From positions 17,694,722 to 17,758,721 of the forward strand of contig CM056383.1 of assembly GCA_029718625.1 (NCBI GenBank): a DNA stretch of 64,000 nt, read 5' to 3'. The DNA comes from Synaphobranchus kaupii. Its lineage: Eukaryota; Chordata; Actinopteri; Anguilliformes; Synaphobranchidae. The notes below the pieces were generated by a model that saw only the letters and a list, made by a program, of their open reading frames with translations, was not told the DNA's origin and did not search any database. The position numbers were made by a program, and so were the translations under genes. Shown here in pieces: positions 21,601 to 53,534 of this stretch (within the stretch, counting starts at the first letter, position 1; each line of letters opens with the position of its first letter).

Positions 21601-23919
21601 ATACCTCTTTTTTTTTGTTGGGCTACAGAATCCTTATGTGTATTTCTGCAATGGTGAGATGAATGAATCTGAGCATGTGGCACTCTTCTCATGCGCTCTG
21701 CATGTTTACACTGTGGTCTGGTTGTCAGATCCAGAAGGGGAAATGTCAGCATTGCTTCCCGACAATATGAAACCAATAAGCAATCACTCATTTTCAGCGG
21801 TGCAGAGCATGTTTAAGCAGATTCTCTGTTACCTTTTCGTGTCACACTGAGGCGTGTACTAACACTGACTGAATGGTTTTGGGCTAGTCCGTCTTCCTCC
21901 AACAGTTGCTGGGCGGTGAGACGGGGTAAGGGGGTGGAGAGACGGAGTGACACTGTGCTGCTTTCAGCTCCCTGATTGGTCCGTTCTCTTCCTAAGACCA
22001 GGGAGACAGACACCCAAACCGCAAGGCACGGGGTCAGCTCCGGACCAAGATAGAGTCAGGCGAGGGAACGATCCCGGTGAGGTCCAGCAACACCATCCAA
22101 ACCTGGGACGGGGTTCTGCAGGGGGAACGGCTCCTCACCATGTCATGCAGTGACAAGATCACCAGGTTGGTCATCCCTGCTGTCCCCCCACTGCCCCCTG
22201 CCATATCCCGCTGGCCCCTACCGCTTCAGACTTCCCCGTGCTGTCCCCTGCACGGCCACACAAGACCACCTCACAGTTGGTGTCACAGTGTGGCTCTGTC
22301 TGATCTACCAATCACAGTGTGGCTCTGTCTGATCTACCAATCACAGTGTGGCTCTGTCTGATCTACCAATCACAGTGTGGCTCTGTCTGATCTACCAATC
22401 ACAGTGTGGCTCTGTCTGATCAACCAATGACAGTGTGGTTCTACCTGATCCACCAGTCACAATGAGGTCTTAGACCACAACCACAACTCCTAAAACCTGC
22501 TTACATACCAAATTAGGCAAACTTGCGATGAAACTTTGACCGGCATGTTTCACAGAAACTAAATGACCTGTTTTTTCTGTGTGTGCGTGTGCGTGTGCAT
22601 GCAGGTGGAACGTGGTGGGGGTCCAGGGATCACTGATGAGCTACTTCACAGAGCCCATCTACTTCTCCAGCATCATTCTGGGCAGCCTGTACCACGCAGA
22701 CCACCTGTCCCGCGCCATGTACCAGCGGGTTGCCGACATCGAGGACCTGCCCCAGCTCTTCACCCTCAACCGCCCGCTGCTGAGTGGTGAGAGTCTGGCC
22801 ACCCAACCCGCTTCACCCCAAAACCCCTCAGAGCACTTTGTGTCTTTTTTTCATTTAAAAAAAGTGATGATCGTTCTGAGAAAATAAATGACTGGAAATA
22901 ATTTTTTTTGCTTGTGCAATGTTTCTGCGTGTTCAGTGTTTCTGCATGTTCATTGTTTCTGCGTGTTTAGTGCTTTTGCGTGTTCAGTATTTGTGCATAT
23001 TCATGGTTTTTCCTTGTTTGGTGTGTTTGCGTGTGCAGTGTTTCTGCATGTTCAGTGTTTTTGTGTGTTCAGCGTTGCTTTCTCTTAGTACTGTGAATCC
23101 ATCTCTCTGTGTGCAGGGATAAGCAATGCTGAGGCCCGCCAGCCAGGCAAAGCCCCCAATTTCAGTGTTAACTGGACAGTGGGTGACCAGGTGCTGGAGG
23201 TGATCAATGCCACCACTGGAAAGGACGACGCAGGGCGGCCGTCCCGCCTCTGTAAGCACGCCCTCTACAGCCACTGGATACGCCTGCACTCCAAGGTAGG
23301 GCTCACCCTCTGTCTGCAGTCTGAGCCACGCCTTTTCAGTATTTCTGCCCTGCTGTTTTGTCATACATGACATGACATCGTAGTCATCATGTTCATTACA
23401 TCATAATCAGTGTTTCCTCTAATTGGTCCCTTCTGTTGCAATTTTTTGACCTCTACCCGACCAGAGTGTGTCCATAAGGAGCGTTCCAGCCCAGCACTTA
23501 TGGAGTGGCCTAGGGCAGGGTTTCCAGACCTGACAAGATTAGAATTGTTGAATGGCCTATACTTGGCATCTGGTTTTCTCATGTTCTAATTTCAGTATAG
23601 AAACGCAGTATGACAATAACGGTTGTCATACATGAAATGACTCCAAATTTGGTTCAGGAGAATTGTCATCAAGCAAAAAGTGTTGATGTTTTGTTCTCCT
23701 TTTTAAGTGCCCGTCTGATTGAGAACCCATTTCTGTTTACAGCTTTCTTCGACCCTGAGAATCCAAGTGTCCAAGCCAGGCTCATACCATGAAGCCAAGC
23801 AGGCGGCTCTGGAGTACCACTCGGCCAAGCATACTCTGATAAAGGTTTTCCACGAGGCGGGGCTTGGGGCTTGGGTGAAGAAACCAATTGAACAGGACCA
23901 GTTCTCACTGAACTCCTGA
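12604..23919 (+). CDS. adarb1: adarb1: double-stranded-RNA adenosine deaminase ADAR2 (gene-level entry)
   Basis: The nine coding segments are 12604-12631, 13034-13944, 20171-20285, 20524-20692, 21220-21371, 21997-22165, 22605-22786, 23117-23295 and 23743-23919. They sum to 2082 bases: 693 residues plus TGA, against 701 in human ADAR2. The enzyme converts adenosine to inosine in duplex RNA in the nucleus, recoding transcripts such as neuronal glutamate-receptor mRNAs. Visible parts are an N-terminal basic region, dsRBD1 (about residues 74-140, GPTKKKAKL), dsRBD2 (about 226-293, GRNKKLAKA) and the deaminase domain. Zinc ligands are His386 (CHAEI), Cys444 (SPCGD) and Cys509 (MSCSD), with catalytic Glu388. 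The C-terminus EQDQFSLNS matches the family. All junctions are GT-AG and frame is kept. No defect was seen. It faces the integrin beta gene tail to tail. Confidence 0.96.
12986..12987 (+). promoter_or_regulatory. adarb1: Candidate ADAR2 self-editing alternative acceptor (AA)
   Basis: Mammalian ADAR2 edits its own pre-mRNA, changing an intronic AA to AI, which acts as AG and adds 47 nt to the exon after the ATG exon. Here, in the equivalent intron, TTTTCTTAA ends 46 nt before the regular acceptor. The 46-nt interval (CATTATCAAGGCGCAACG and onward) is unusually GC-rich for this intron. Use would shift the frame. The site is proposed from position and context only, and I did not find the pairing strand. 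Confidence 0.35.
13034..13944 (+). CDS. adarb1: adarb1 exon 2: both dsRNA-binding domains
   Basis: The acceptor GTGTCTCGCAG ends at 13033 and the donor GTAAGA begins at 13945. This 911-bp exon completes the Ser codon and runs [15 protein letters not shown], a glycine-rich linker, a KRPLEEG basic segment, dsRBD1, the conserved linker around [19 protein letters not shown], a proline/serine/alanine-rich spacer, then dsRBD2 and QLHLPQ. The exon is strongly GC-rich compared with the surrounding introns. One large exon carrying both RNA-binding domains is the vertebrate ADAR2 arrangement. Confidence 0.97.
14676..15366. mobile_element. hAT-like non-autonomous element inside the L2
   Basis: The ends are TAGGGGTGGGCGATA and the inverse of TAGTGGTGGGCGGATC. 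The flanks carry an exact 8-bp duplication GTATTTGA at 14668-14675 and 15367-15374, the hAT hallmark. The interior has GATACCGATACCGATAC-type and ATCGAT-rich inverted segments near both ends and no transposase. Removing it plus one duplicate restores the LINE sequence. Confidence 0.85.
15549..16788 (-). pseudogene. L2 reverse transcriptase (frameshifted)
   Basis: Reading from 16788 down, the frame shows [46 protein letters not shown] and [13 protein letters not shown]. After about 15940 the frame shifts and continues with [19 protein letters not shown] and [11 protein letters not shown], the RT catalytic box. The order and wording match the L2 clade. The break lies in the GVPxG region. Confidence 0.88.
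17049..18231 (-). pseudogene. L2 AP-like endonuclease region (frameshifted)
   Basis: The N-terminal part (18231 to about 17780) ends [14 protein letters not shown], the start of an AP-endonuclease fold. It continues after a frame change as [31 protein letters not shown] and [11 protein letters not shown], ending with [11 protein letters not shown]. The GDxN motif is present, and the usual SDH is SDD. Together with the RT downstream this is the single large open reading frame of an L2 element, now split. Confidence 0.85.
19200..20160. repeat. 37-bp minisatellite abutting adarb1 exon 3 (about 25 copies)
   Basis: Units contain GTCTCTAAGATGGGCGGG followed by ATCAGTAAGGTTGTTAGGA. Variants include GGGCCGG, GTAATG and a TTTTTAGG ending. 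The array continues to about 20158, leaving only CTCCTGTCTCAG before exon 3 at 20171. The sense strand of most units carries TCA/GTAAGG, a donor-like word. The repeat has therefore replaced most of the usual branch-point region of this intron. Confidence 0.93.
20171..20285 (+). CDS. adarb1: adarb1 exon 3: start of deaminase domain
   Basis: The acceptor CTGTCTCAG ends at 20170 and the donor GTATGC begins at 20286. The 115-bp exon encodes [14 protein letters not shown], then a variable segment, then [17 protein letters not shown]. It is closely similar to mammalian ADAR2 at the same exon. Confidence 0.96.
20524..20692 (+). CDS. adarb1: adarb1 exon 4: catalytic HAE motif
   Basis: The acceptor ends at 20523 (TAG) and the donor GTGAGT begins at 20693. 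It encodes [33 protein letters not shown] and [11 protein letters not shown]. His386 binds zinc and Glu388 is the proton-transfer residue in the ADAR family. Confidence 0.97.
21220..21371 (+). CDS. adarb1: adarb1 exon 5: PCG zinc motif
   Basis: The acceptor GTCTTGTAG ends at 21219 and the donor GTATGA begins at 21372. The exon encodes [14 protein letters not shown], then [20 protein letters not shown]. Cys444 is a zinc ligand. One residue is added after QLELLL relative to human ADAR2. Confidence 0.96.
21385..21560. repeat. Imperfect CTCCCC-rich tandem repeat
   Basis: Repeated words such as TGTGAAGCxCCTCCCCTTT recur about five times in the intron after exon 5. They are degenerate and without function visible here. 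Confidence 0.7.
21997..22165 (+). CDS. adarb1: adarb1 exon 6: SCSD zinc motif
   Basis: The acceptor TCTTCCTAAG ends at 21996 and the donor GTTGGT, a weaker site, begins at 22166. It encodes [20 protein letters not shown], then [20 protein letters not shown]. Cys509 completes the zinc site. The basic [10 protein letters not shown] segment contacts RNA and inositol hexakisphosphate in the family structure. Confidence 0.96.
22283..22460. repeat. 29-bp tandem repeat (about 6 copies)
   Basis: Units are CACAGTGTGGCTCTGTC followed by TGATCTACCAAT. The last units are diverged. It lies in the intron between adarb1 exons 6 and 7. Confidence 0.9.
22605..22786 (+). CDS. adarb1: adarb1 exon 7: deaminase core
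   Basis: The acceptor TGCATGCAG ends at 22604 and the donor GTGAGA begins at 22787. It encodes [39 protein letters not shown] and TLNRPLLSG. It is very close to mammalian ADAR2. Confidence 0.97.
22910..23075. repeat. Degenerate short tandem repeat
   Basis: Words such as TGTTCAGTGTTTCTGCG recur with about 17-18 bp spacing in the intron before exon 8. The copies are imperfect. Confidence 0.7.
23117..23295 (+). CDS. adarb1: adarb1 exon 8: deaminase C-terminal part
   Basis: The acceptor GTGTGCAG ends at 23116 and the donor GTAGGG begins at 23296. It encodes [29 protein letters not shown] and [12 protein letters not shown]. These are conserved deaminase-fold and inositol-phosphate-contact segments. 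Confidence 0.97.
23743..23919 (+). CDS. adarb1: adarb1 terminal coding exon
   Basis: The acceptor CTGTTTACAG ends at 23742 and TGA lies at 23917-23919. The exon encodes [18 protein letters not shown] and [18 protein letters not shown], the ADAR2 C-terminus. It is one residue shorter than the human exon near its start. Confidence 0.97.
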   Translation, partial: LSSTLRIQVSKPGSYHEAKQAALEYHSAKHTLIKVFHEAGLGAWVKKPIEQDQFSLNS

Positions 23920-24389
23920 GGAGGGGGTGGGGCTAGGGGAGGGGCCAAACTCAATCAGTCAGTGAGACTTTGTGTGTTAGTCCCTGAAAGAAGACCCTCC
24001 CCCCCAAGCCCCCGCAGACTCATCTCACTTTGCTTTGATACCGCCCGGCCGTAGCACCATTCCTAAATTTCCATGTGTCCTTTTAACTGTTTCTAGTCTT
24101 TTCTTGGTGTCAATCCTTTCTGTTCTTACTAAGGTTCATAATGCAAAGGTGCAATTTTTAACTGGAAACCTGAGATGGTATTTTTGGTTTGCTGCAGGGT
24201 TGTTATTCTATTTTTAAGTTGGGAAAGTAATGTTTTTGTAAATAGGAGGTGAAAGAGGGGAAAAAAAGAAGAAAAGAGCTTGTTGATGCAAAATCGAGAG
24301 TTTACACCATGACTCTCTTGGCTGTGTGCAGGGATCCTGAGAATCATCCTCTTTCTTCATCTCTCCACTGTTTCCACAGGTCTGCCACG

Positions 24390-24466
<77 letters not shown>

Positions 24467-25030
24467 CTGTAGGGGGGATTTTATACATGGGAAATTTCAG
24501 CATAGTTTATATATAAACACCATCCTGCTCAAGGAGTTTTTTTGTATGCTTGTTTTTCTGGAACATTCTGGTGGAAGAGAAAAAAAATTATACTTATTCT
24601 CACTTCAGACATTTTGCGTAGGGGTCTGTGTTTGGATTGACCCCTAAGTACTGCAAATTACTTTAGTCTTAAGTAGATGCTGAAGTGCATTTTAACAAGT
24701 AGAAAGTACATGCTTTTAACAGGAGTGTTCAGCAGAAATGTGTCCAACTGAAATCTGAAGGAATACTCTCCCCCATTTTAATATGATATTAAAAATATCA
24801 CGTAAATAAAAGGCCTGTTTTTGAGGAACTGTCTTTGAGGTCAGTTGAGTCCTGATGTGGAAGTGTTCAGCAGTGTTCATGCTGATGATGTCAGAACTAA
24901 TAATGAGACTTTCCCATTTTAATTGCTTTGTTTATTGGCTTAATTTCATGTTGATTGACATCTGGGGTGGTGGGCGGGGTTCTTAAATGCTGCACGTTTA
25001 TCGTTCAATAAAAAGCCATCTCTGCATGGG
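23920..25030 (+). promoter_or_regulatory. adarb1: adarb1 3' UTR with two candidate poly(A) signals
   Basis: AATAAA occurs at 24805-24810 and again at 25007-25012 (TTCAATAAAAAGCC). The second is followed by a GT-rich stretch (CACTGTGTACGAGTCTATTTTGTG), which supports cleavage near 25030. The UTR also contains a CA repeat. The end of the transcript is inferred, not shown. Confidence 0.65.
24387..24465. repeat. (CG)n(CA)n microsatellite in adarb1 3' UTR
   Basis: A short GCGC run leads into about 35 CA units inside the predicted 3' UTR. Confidence 0.95.
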
Positions 25031-25152
25031 GCCAGTTCTGCGGGGAGCAACCCAGTTTGCCACTGTGTACGAGTCTATTTTGTGACTTAATGTCAGCACT
25101 TAGTTTTTGTTACTTTCTTCTGATATAAATAGAAATTGAGACTAGTTTTTCT

Positions 25153-25837
25153 TTTTTTTCTTTTTCTTTTTTATGATGAAACTTCACCTTTAAATTAAAT
25201 TTTTTTTAATTTTTTTTTTTATTGCCCACCACCACCCCCCCCCGCATTGGGGGACCCTGCTTAATTCTTTAATTATTATTTTATTTTTTTTCTCTCTCTC
25301 TTTTTTCTTTGCACTGTAGCCAACACTATAAGACCCCGAAAGAACAGAAAAGGACAACAAAGCACAGGGTCACCCCACACCCCCAAAAGCAATTCTCCTC
25401 ATACAGAACTGACAAAGAACAGGAAAAGATCGAAATAAAACTAGAACAAACAATCAAACAAACGAACAAAACAAACTAGCAAAAAACAAAGAAAAAAAAA
25501 AAAACATTACAAGAAAGAAAAACAACACAAACAAAAAGGAAAAAAACAGAAACAAAACATGCCTTATCTTATCTCCGAATTGCAATCTTGATCATTCCCA
25601 ACCCTCACAACGAGATAATATTTTCCATTTATTGGCAAAGCCATCCCTCTCATATTCCCCAGCAATAATTCCTTCCAAGATATAATAATGTTTCACATAT
25701 TTTTTGAACATGGTTAGATTCAGCTCATTAACATTTTGTGACTTAAAAATAAAATCCTTGGCCAGCAGTATTACTATATCTAGCAACATATTGGAGTCAG
25801 TGTTAAAATTACCCAGCATGACAGTTGAGCATACCCA
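25153..25837 (-). mobile_element. 5'-truncated L1-type LINE fragment with target duplication
   Basis: The minus strand encodes a C-terminal LINE ORF2 tail at 25819-25592 (MLGNFNTDSNMLLDIVILLAK, then a basic/aromatic end). It continues through noncoding sequence to a poly-T stretch on the plus strand, which would be the poly(A) tail. An identical 15-bp GAGACTAGTTTTTCT flanks it at 25138-25152 and 25838-25852. The duplication and tail show target-primed insertion, probably recent because the duplicate is exact. Confidence 0.8.
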
Positions 25838-25852
25838 GAGACTAGTTTTTCT

Positions 25853-28360
25853 CCTATATTAATCCTACAGTATTCCTCGAGTCCTTCTCTATGAATCCCT
25901 CTGCCCTCTCACTCAGTCCTGCTGTGCAGACTGTGGACAGGGATGGTCGGACGGACGGACGAGTGCAGTGGGAATGTGCTGTTTGCTCTACAAGCTCAAA
26001 CTGTCCACCTTCCCTTCTCAAATCAACTGGAAGCCTTCGGAACCGACCTGTTTTTTTGGACCAGTCTTTCTGACGCTCCCCATTGGTCCAGTCTGGGCCC
26101 AGGCTCTCTGACCGCGATGCTGAGTGACCGTTCCAGGCAACAAAAATCACATGCAAGTGATTACATTTTGGCTGATTGGAGGAGGTCTTACACATTGTAG
26201 TCTCATCAAATGACAATTGGGAAACATCTGCCTTGGTTGTGTTGCGCACAGGTAGCTAATATCACATTCACGGACATACTTGTTATTCAGGAGGAGGATT
26301 ACAGTAAGTATGGAGGCTGGGGCAGAAACCCTTTAAAATGGCCGAAGATTGGCTTTAAGACCATTTAGCAGACAGTAAGTCTATGCGTAATGAAAAGAGT
26401 AACTTCCATGTCGCTATTGTTATAGAAATCTGCTTTAAGTTCCCTTCCTACACCACAGTGAGCATTGTCTGATGAAACAGATCCACAGCAAAACAGTATT
26501 TTGACTTAGAATAAGACTTCCGTTTATTTGCAAATAGACCAGAATGAGAGCTCCTTACCAGTGCTCTGATGAAACATACATACAGTAGAGAATCTATACA
26601 CAATCTTGGTATCTCTCCACCAGGGCGGATTCTATGTATAAATAACAAGGACATGCAGCTGACAACCTAGGCTTAACAGTATTTAGTCTCAAGATAAACT
26701 CTGACCTTGCTATAAGATCGAAATGTCCAAGCAAACTTCTACTAGCAATAACAGACATTAATCTCTCAGGATGTCGGTTTCCAAGAGACAGAGAAAGATA
26801 TTTGGTCTCAATCCATATGTATTATAGAGCATATTTCTTAAGCACTTAATTCTGCATACATATTCTTATTGGTAATAAGGATTATATTAAAAGTTAATTT
26901 TAATCACGTGATTGTCTTCATGTTAACACACACACATTGTCAATCAGAAAATTACCCTTACACTATGAAGTGAAAACAAAATTTGATTCGGCTCCTCAGA
27001 TTTTCTCTGTGGGTTTGTCAGCGTTTGGGCTGATCAGGATGATCTCTCTCCCACATGGAACAGTACTTTATGGAGCATCTGGATTCAAGTACTCTAGTCT
27101 AATTAGGTTGTTAAAACATTGGTGATTAATTGTTAGTCATTCCCCTAGATTCAGTCAAACGAGCATTATTCTCCAAATGATTTAACCAATTATCTATTTA
27201 ACCAAGCTTCTTTCAATTAAAACCTCAAATTATTCTACTAGATATCAGGGTTAGGTCTCATTGGACATACCACGTTTAGAAATGCCTTTAGTGTTTCAGC
27301 ACCTTATATGTGGAACGTAATGCAAGAGTCATTAAAGCTGACCACCTTGGTGTCTTGAATTTTTAAATGGTTCAGAGTCCTATTTGATAAATAATTGGAG
27401 GAAATCAGAATAGCTGACAATGCTGTGGTGTCTTAAGTTATTTAAATTTCAATAGAAACACATTAAAATAAAATGTGAATAAAAACAAACACAAAAAAAC
27501 AGCTAAATACCAGGAACATTGCATGAAAGTTACAGGCCAACATTGCAGCAGTGTTGCTGTGCAACATTGTCACAATGTTGTAGCAAGGTCTCTTGGAAAA
27601 TATTTTATTGAGATTGTTTGAACCTGGCTACAACGTTGCAGTGTTGTAGTAGGAAGGTTTATTTATGGTACACTTGTAACCTTTGTCTGGGACTTTTGTA
27701 AAATATTTCCAAAACTCCCATCTTTCACTGTTGAAATTAAAGCTATTGGCAGAAGCAAGACATTCTAGGCTGAGCGGTACCGGAGCGAACTGGAGCTTGT
27801 GGAGTGGTAACGTTCTAATAGTGCTCATCACTCTAATTAAATTACGTCCGCTTCCCCTCCTCGCTCGCTCCCGCTCACATACTCTGCCACACACACCTTT
27901 GAGAATCAGATGCACTCAGTCGCCCCGGTATGCAGGCCAACCTGCATGCTCAAGAACAATATCCGCCGTGCCTTGTCACATGTTCCTCACTGGCTGCATA
28001 CAAGCGTCCGGGCTGAGCTCGGCTTGCCTCATCTTGTTATACTTAAATACCTGAGAATAATAGTGTGAAAGTAAAACTGCAAATATCTAACAAGCACAAG
28101 CATATTTACACCCACCTTGAAAAATATGGAAAAACACTCTTCAATTATCCCTGTAATTGAAAATATTTATGCCAAGAAGTAGATTCTGTAGATTAAATTT
28201 CCATGCAACAGATGTGCATTTGACAGGGGTTTTAAGGTGTCATAAATTGCATGAATACATTTGTTTTATCTGGAGTCTGGAGATGGGATCACACCTGGCT
28301 ATGAGACAAGCAGAGTTAAAAAAAATATTTTTTGAAAAAAACATGGAATAAAGGTGGTGG
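25853..28360. other. Intergenic, no gene recognised
   Basis: No supported exon was seen. The adarb1 3' end and the last integrin exon flank this region. Around 27240-27370 the plus strand reads HTTFRNAFSVSAPYMWNVMQ, resembling the C-terminal end of L2/CR1-type reverse transcriptase proteins, so a small LINE remnant is likely. No integrin-like transmembrane exon was found on the minus strand. Confidence 0.45.
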
Positions 28361-28439
28361 CGGGATTTCAGAAACTGCTGATGGAAGTTGTTCCCACATG
28401 GGAAACCGGCATCCTTTGGAGAGAATGCATATTTAGGTT

Positions 28440-28700
28440 CAATTTGTTGGCTGAGAGTGATGAATGGCTGGTTAGTCATTTTCAGGTTTTTATGAAATTA
28501 CATGCAGCAATGCTATTGGTGCCATATACTGTACTGTGCACACGTAGCCTCAAGGCTCCATCCAAGACACATTTGCGTATATGAATAGAAATGGCTACCA
28601 CATCAATTTGCAGCTCATATGTGATGCGAAACGTATTGCTCAATATCCTGGCCTGGTGGGACCCACGACAACTTCATTCTGAGGGGCATGTTTCCGGCCT
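28440..28700 (+). pseudogene. Possible PIF/Harbinger transposase relic
   Basis: One plus frame reads NRNGYHINLQLICDAKR, then after a likely frameshift LAWWDPRQLHSEG. This resembles the core of Harbinger transposases (xKGFHxxNVQxVCD, then a WPGSxHDS-like motif). It is short, with stops on both sides. I would treat it as a relic only. Confidence 0.4.
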
Positions 28701-29185
28701 TATGGTGAATCGGAATATATGAACACGCACACATGGAATATGAACAAATCTGCCTTTCCCACGCGGTTTGATGAATCCGGCATAATTTGATTTGTATGTA
28801 AATGTTCGCACATATATAGGAACATTTAATGAATGAGGCCCGATGACCCTTTAACACGGACAAAAAAGACAGAAATTGCAGTACCACATAGTTTGTTGGG
28901 TGTCCAGGCATAGGCATAGGTTTCATTTCAACTTTGGGAGGAGACACTGCTGGACCACCTAGTCTCACATAGTCAAATGACTTTGAAAAGGTAGTTGCTT
29001 GTTTGGTCATAGTTTAATGCAACAATTTTTTAAAGAAAATGTTACATTTGTGTCTTCATATTGATGCCAGGTGAAAATGGTGCAGGATATAAGAACAGGA
29101 GAACAGACTACTCAGCCCATCTAGAATGTAAGTAAATCAGAGTACATAGTGAGAGGAGAACAGGCCACTGATCCCATCTAGAACA

Positions 29186-29732
29186 TACACTGCCTGGTCA
29201 AAAAAAAAGTCGCCGTTGTACCCGTCATGCATAGTGTCCACTGTACAAGCCTCTGGAGGCAGTGTTACGATCTGGGGTTGCTTCAATTGGTCAGGTCTAG
29301 GCTCAGCAATGTTATGCAGCAATAAAATGAAGTCAGCTGAGTACCAGAATGTACTGAATGACCAGGTTATCCCATCAATGGGCATATTCCTGGACGACAA
29401 TGCCAAGATTCATCAGGCTCAAATTGTGAAAGAGTGGTTCGGGGAGCATGAGGAATCATTTTCACACATGAATTGGCCACCAGAGTCCAGACCTTAACCC
29501 CATTGAAAGTCTTTGGGATGTTCTGGAGAAGACTTTACGGAGTGGTTCGACTCTCCCGTCGTTAATACAAGATCTTGGCCAAAAATGAATGCAACTCTGG
29601 GCGGAAATAAATGTTGTGACGTTGCATAAGGTTGTCGAAACAATGCCACAAAGAATGTACACCGTAATCAAAGCTAAAGGTGGTCCAACGAAATATTAGA
29701 GTGTGCAACTTTTTTTTTGGCCAGGCAGTGTA
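29186..29732 (+). mobile_element. Tc1-like deletion derivative, copy 1
   Basis: The terminal repeats are TACACTGCCTGGTCAAAA at the left and TTTGGCCAGGCAGTGTA at the right, with TA ends. The interior holds only the C-terminal part of a Tc1-like transposase ([18 protein letters not shown], then a [12 protein letters not shown] segment). A nearly identical copy with the same missing front is at 40538-41078, so this is an established non-autonomous family. Confidence 0.8.
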
Positions 29733-29799
29733 AGAATACATAATGAGGAGAACAGGCCACTCAACCCATCTACAGCATAAGAATACATTCAGACATAGT

Positions 29800-30870
29800 G
29801 AACAGGTTTAGTTGTTTGACCAAACATTAGAATGGGCAAGACACGTGATCTAAGTGACTTTGACTGTGGGATGACTGTTGGTAACACGTGGTGGTTCCAG
29901 TATCTCAGGACAGCTGCCCTCCTGGGATTTTCAAGCGCTACAGTCTCTAGATTTTACAGCGAATGGTGAGATAAAAAAGATACAGTGAGGGGCAGTTTTG
30001 TGGGCAAAAACACCTAGTTAATGAGAGAGGTCAGAGGAGAATGAGCAGACTCATTCAAGCTAACAGAAAGGCCACACATGCTCAAGTAAGAGCTGTTTAC
30101 TACAACACTGGTATGCAGAAGGACATCTCTAAATGCACAACACCTCAAACCTTGAAGCGGTTGGGCTACAGCAGCAGAAGACCACGCCAGGTTCGACTCC
30201 TGCCAGCTAACAACAGGAAGATGGGCACATGCTTCAGTGGGCACATGATAACCCAAACTGGATGATTGAATATTGGAAAAATGTTGCCTGGTCTGCTGAA
30301 TTTTCTGCTCTGACATGCAGATGTTAGGGTCAGAATTTTATATAAAAACAATGAATCCATGGATCCAACCTGCTTTGTGTGAATGGTGCAGGCTGGTGGT
30401 GGTGATGGTGTGGGGGAATGTTTTCTTGGTACACATTAGGCCCCTTAATACCAACAGAATAATTTGAATGCTGCAGCATACCTAAACATTGTTGCTGACC
30501 ATGTGCATCCCTTTATGGCCACAATCTATTTTCATTTTCAAATGGATACTTTCAGCAGTATCCAGATGCGCCATGTCACAAAGCACATATCATTTAAAGC
30601 TGGTTCATACATGACAGTGACTTCAGTTTATTCCAATCGACCACACCTTTGGGATGAGGTGGAATGGGAGGTTCATAGCATGAATGTATGGCCGAAAAAT
30701 CTGCAGGAACTGTGATGCTATCAAGTCAGCATGGACCAAAATCCCTAAGGAATGTTTCCAGCACCTTGTTGAATCCATGACACAAAACATTCAGGTTGTT
30801 CTGGAAAAGGGTCGTACCTGGTACTAGATAGGTTAGATAGATATACATAATAAAGTGGCCACTGAGTGTA
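29800..30870 (+). mobile_element. Degenerate Tc1-like transposon
   Basis: The plus strand carries decayed Tc1 transposase segments: TLKRLGYSSRRPRQVRLL near 30150, then VQAGGGDGVGECFLG-like and FPLHLVESMTQNI-like remnants. It ends in ATAATAAAGTGGCCACTGAG, the right end typical of a common fish Tc1-like family. Many frameshifts are present. The left end is not clear. Confidence 0.65.
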
Positions 30871-30973
30871 TTTCCACATATGCTTCCTTGTTCTTCTGAC
30901 AAACATAAACTACAAAAGATTTTTCTAAGTGGAAAATAGTGCTTTTTAAAAAAAATTTAATGTGTACACTAAC

Positions 30974-31009
30974 CTTTGCCACAAAGGAGTCTTCATGGTC
31001 TTCAACATT
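30974..31009 (-). CDS. Candidate last exon of the integrin beta gene, stop at codon 2
   Basis: Downstream of the beta-tail exon, an acceptor TTCTTCATTCCAG is followed by AATGTTGAAG. Joined to the split G of the beta-tail exon, it reads Glu-Cys-stop (TGA at 31004-31002). Other integrin betas have Glu-Cys at this junction, then the membrane segment. A donor-like GTTAGT follows at 30973 and an ATTAAA lies at about 30959-30954. If used, the product ends just outside the membrane. This rests on one junction and may be coincidence. Confidence 0.35.
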
Positions 31010-31097
31010 CTGGAATGAAGAATAAGCATAGTTGTGTGTATAAATGGAAGGGTAATCATAGCCAAAAATAACTAAGAAGGACTCAGCGGCCACTCAC

Positions 31098-52786
<21,689 letters not shown>

Positions 52787-53530
52787 CTGAAAGAACCACA
52801 GGGACACACAGCTCTAACAGAGGGAAAATGTCACTGCTCTGTGTGTGTGTGTGTGTGTGTGTGTGTTCTTCGTGTTAACGTGCATTTGTCTGAATATGCA
52901 TTTATATAAATGTACCAGAGGAGGTTTCTCTAAGACAACAGGTGAAGCAGCGCTTCACCAAAAAAAAGTGGTAAAAAAGAACATGCATATCACACAATCG
53001 CACACACAATATAGGCTTTCTTTAATATTGAATCATCACGACTTTCGACTTTCCCTTGTGAAGCATTAAAAAATGTGCTTAGATTAAAAAACATGCCTTG
53101 TATCTTCTTATATAGTTGTGCTTGTATCGTGAAAAACAGCACCACCCTTTGACTTTTAAAAGGAACTTCAGTGAGGCAAAGCTATCGTCTGCTTCTACCA
53201 CTGAAAATCAATACAGTACTCAAGTGACTACGTCACACTGGTTTCGGAAATAAATTCCCCATTCATTTAGAGCGTAGACATCAACTAAAACTTACTTTTA
53301 AACCATTTCTAGTGATCATGTCTTACCATAAATTTCCTGGATTGTTCAATATTACGCCCGTTCACAAAATATGTCGTTTTTCTAGACCAGCTTCGAGTAG
53401 CTAGGCCTAGCCTATATTTTACGTTTCAGCATTTTTTGTGAATATACCAGAGCTTTTTTAAAGTAGCTCAATCATGCGTATTCTTGTGCGCGTTCTCGCC
53501 CTGATGATTGTTATAATGTGTAACCATTCA
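52787..53530. other. No exon recognised; GT microsatellite
   Basis: A (GT)n run lies at 52841-52866. I looked for the preceding integrin exon (end of PSI/hybrid domain, ending in a phase-1 Gly) on the minus strand and did not find one. It may be farther right, beyond the window, or lost. Confidence 0.45.
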
Positions 53531-53534
53531 GAAC

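Noticed and set aside
22563..22790. Alternative frame across adarb1 exon 7
   Set aside because: It is out of phase with the deaminase frame and lacks similarity.
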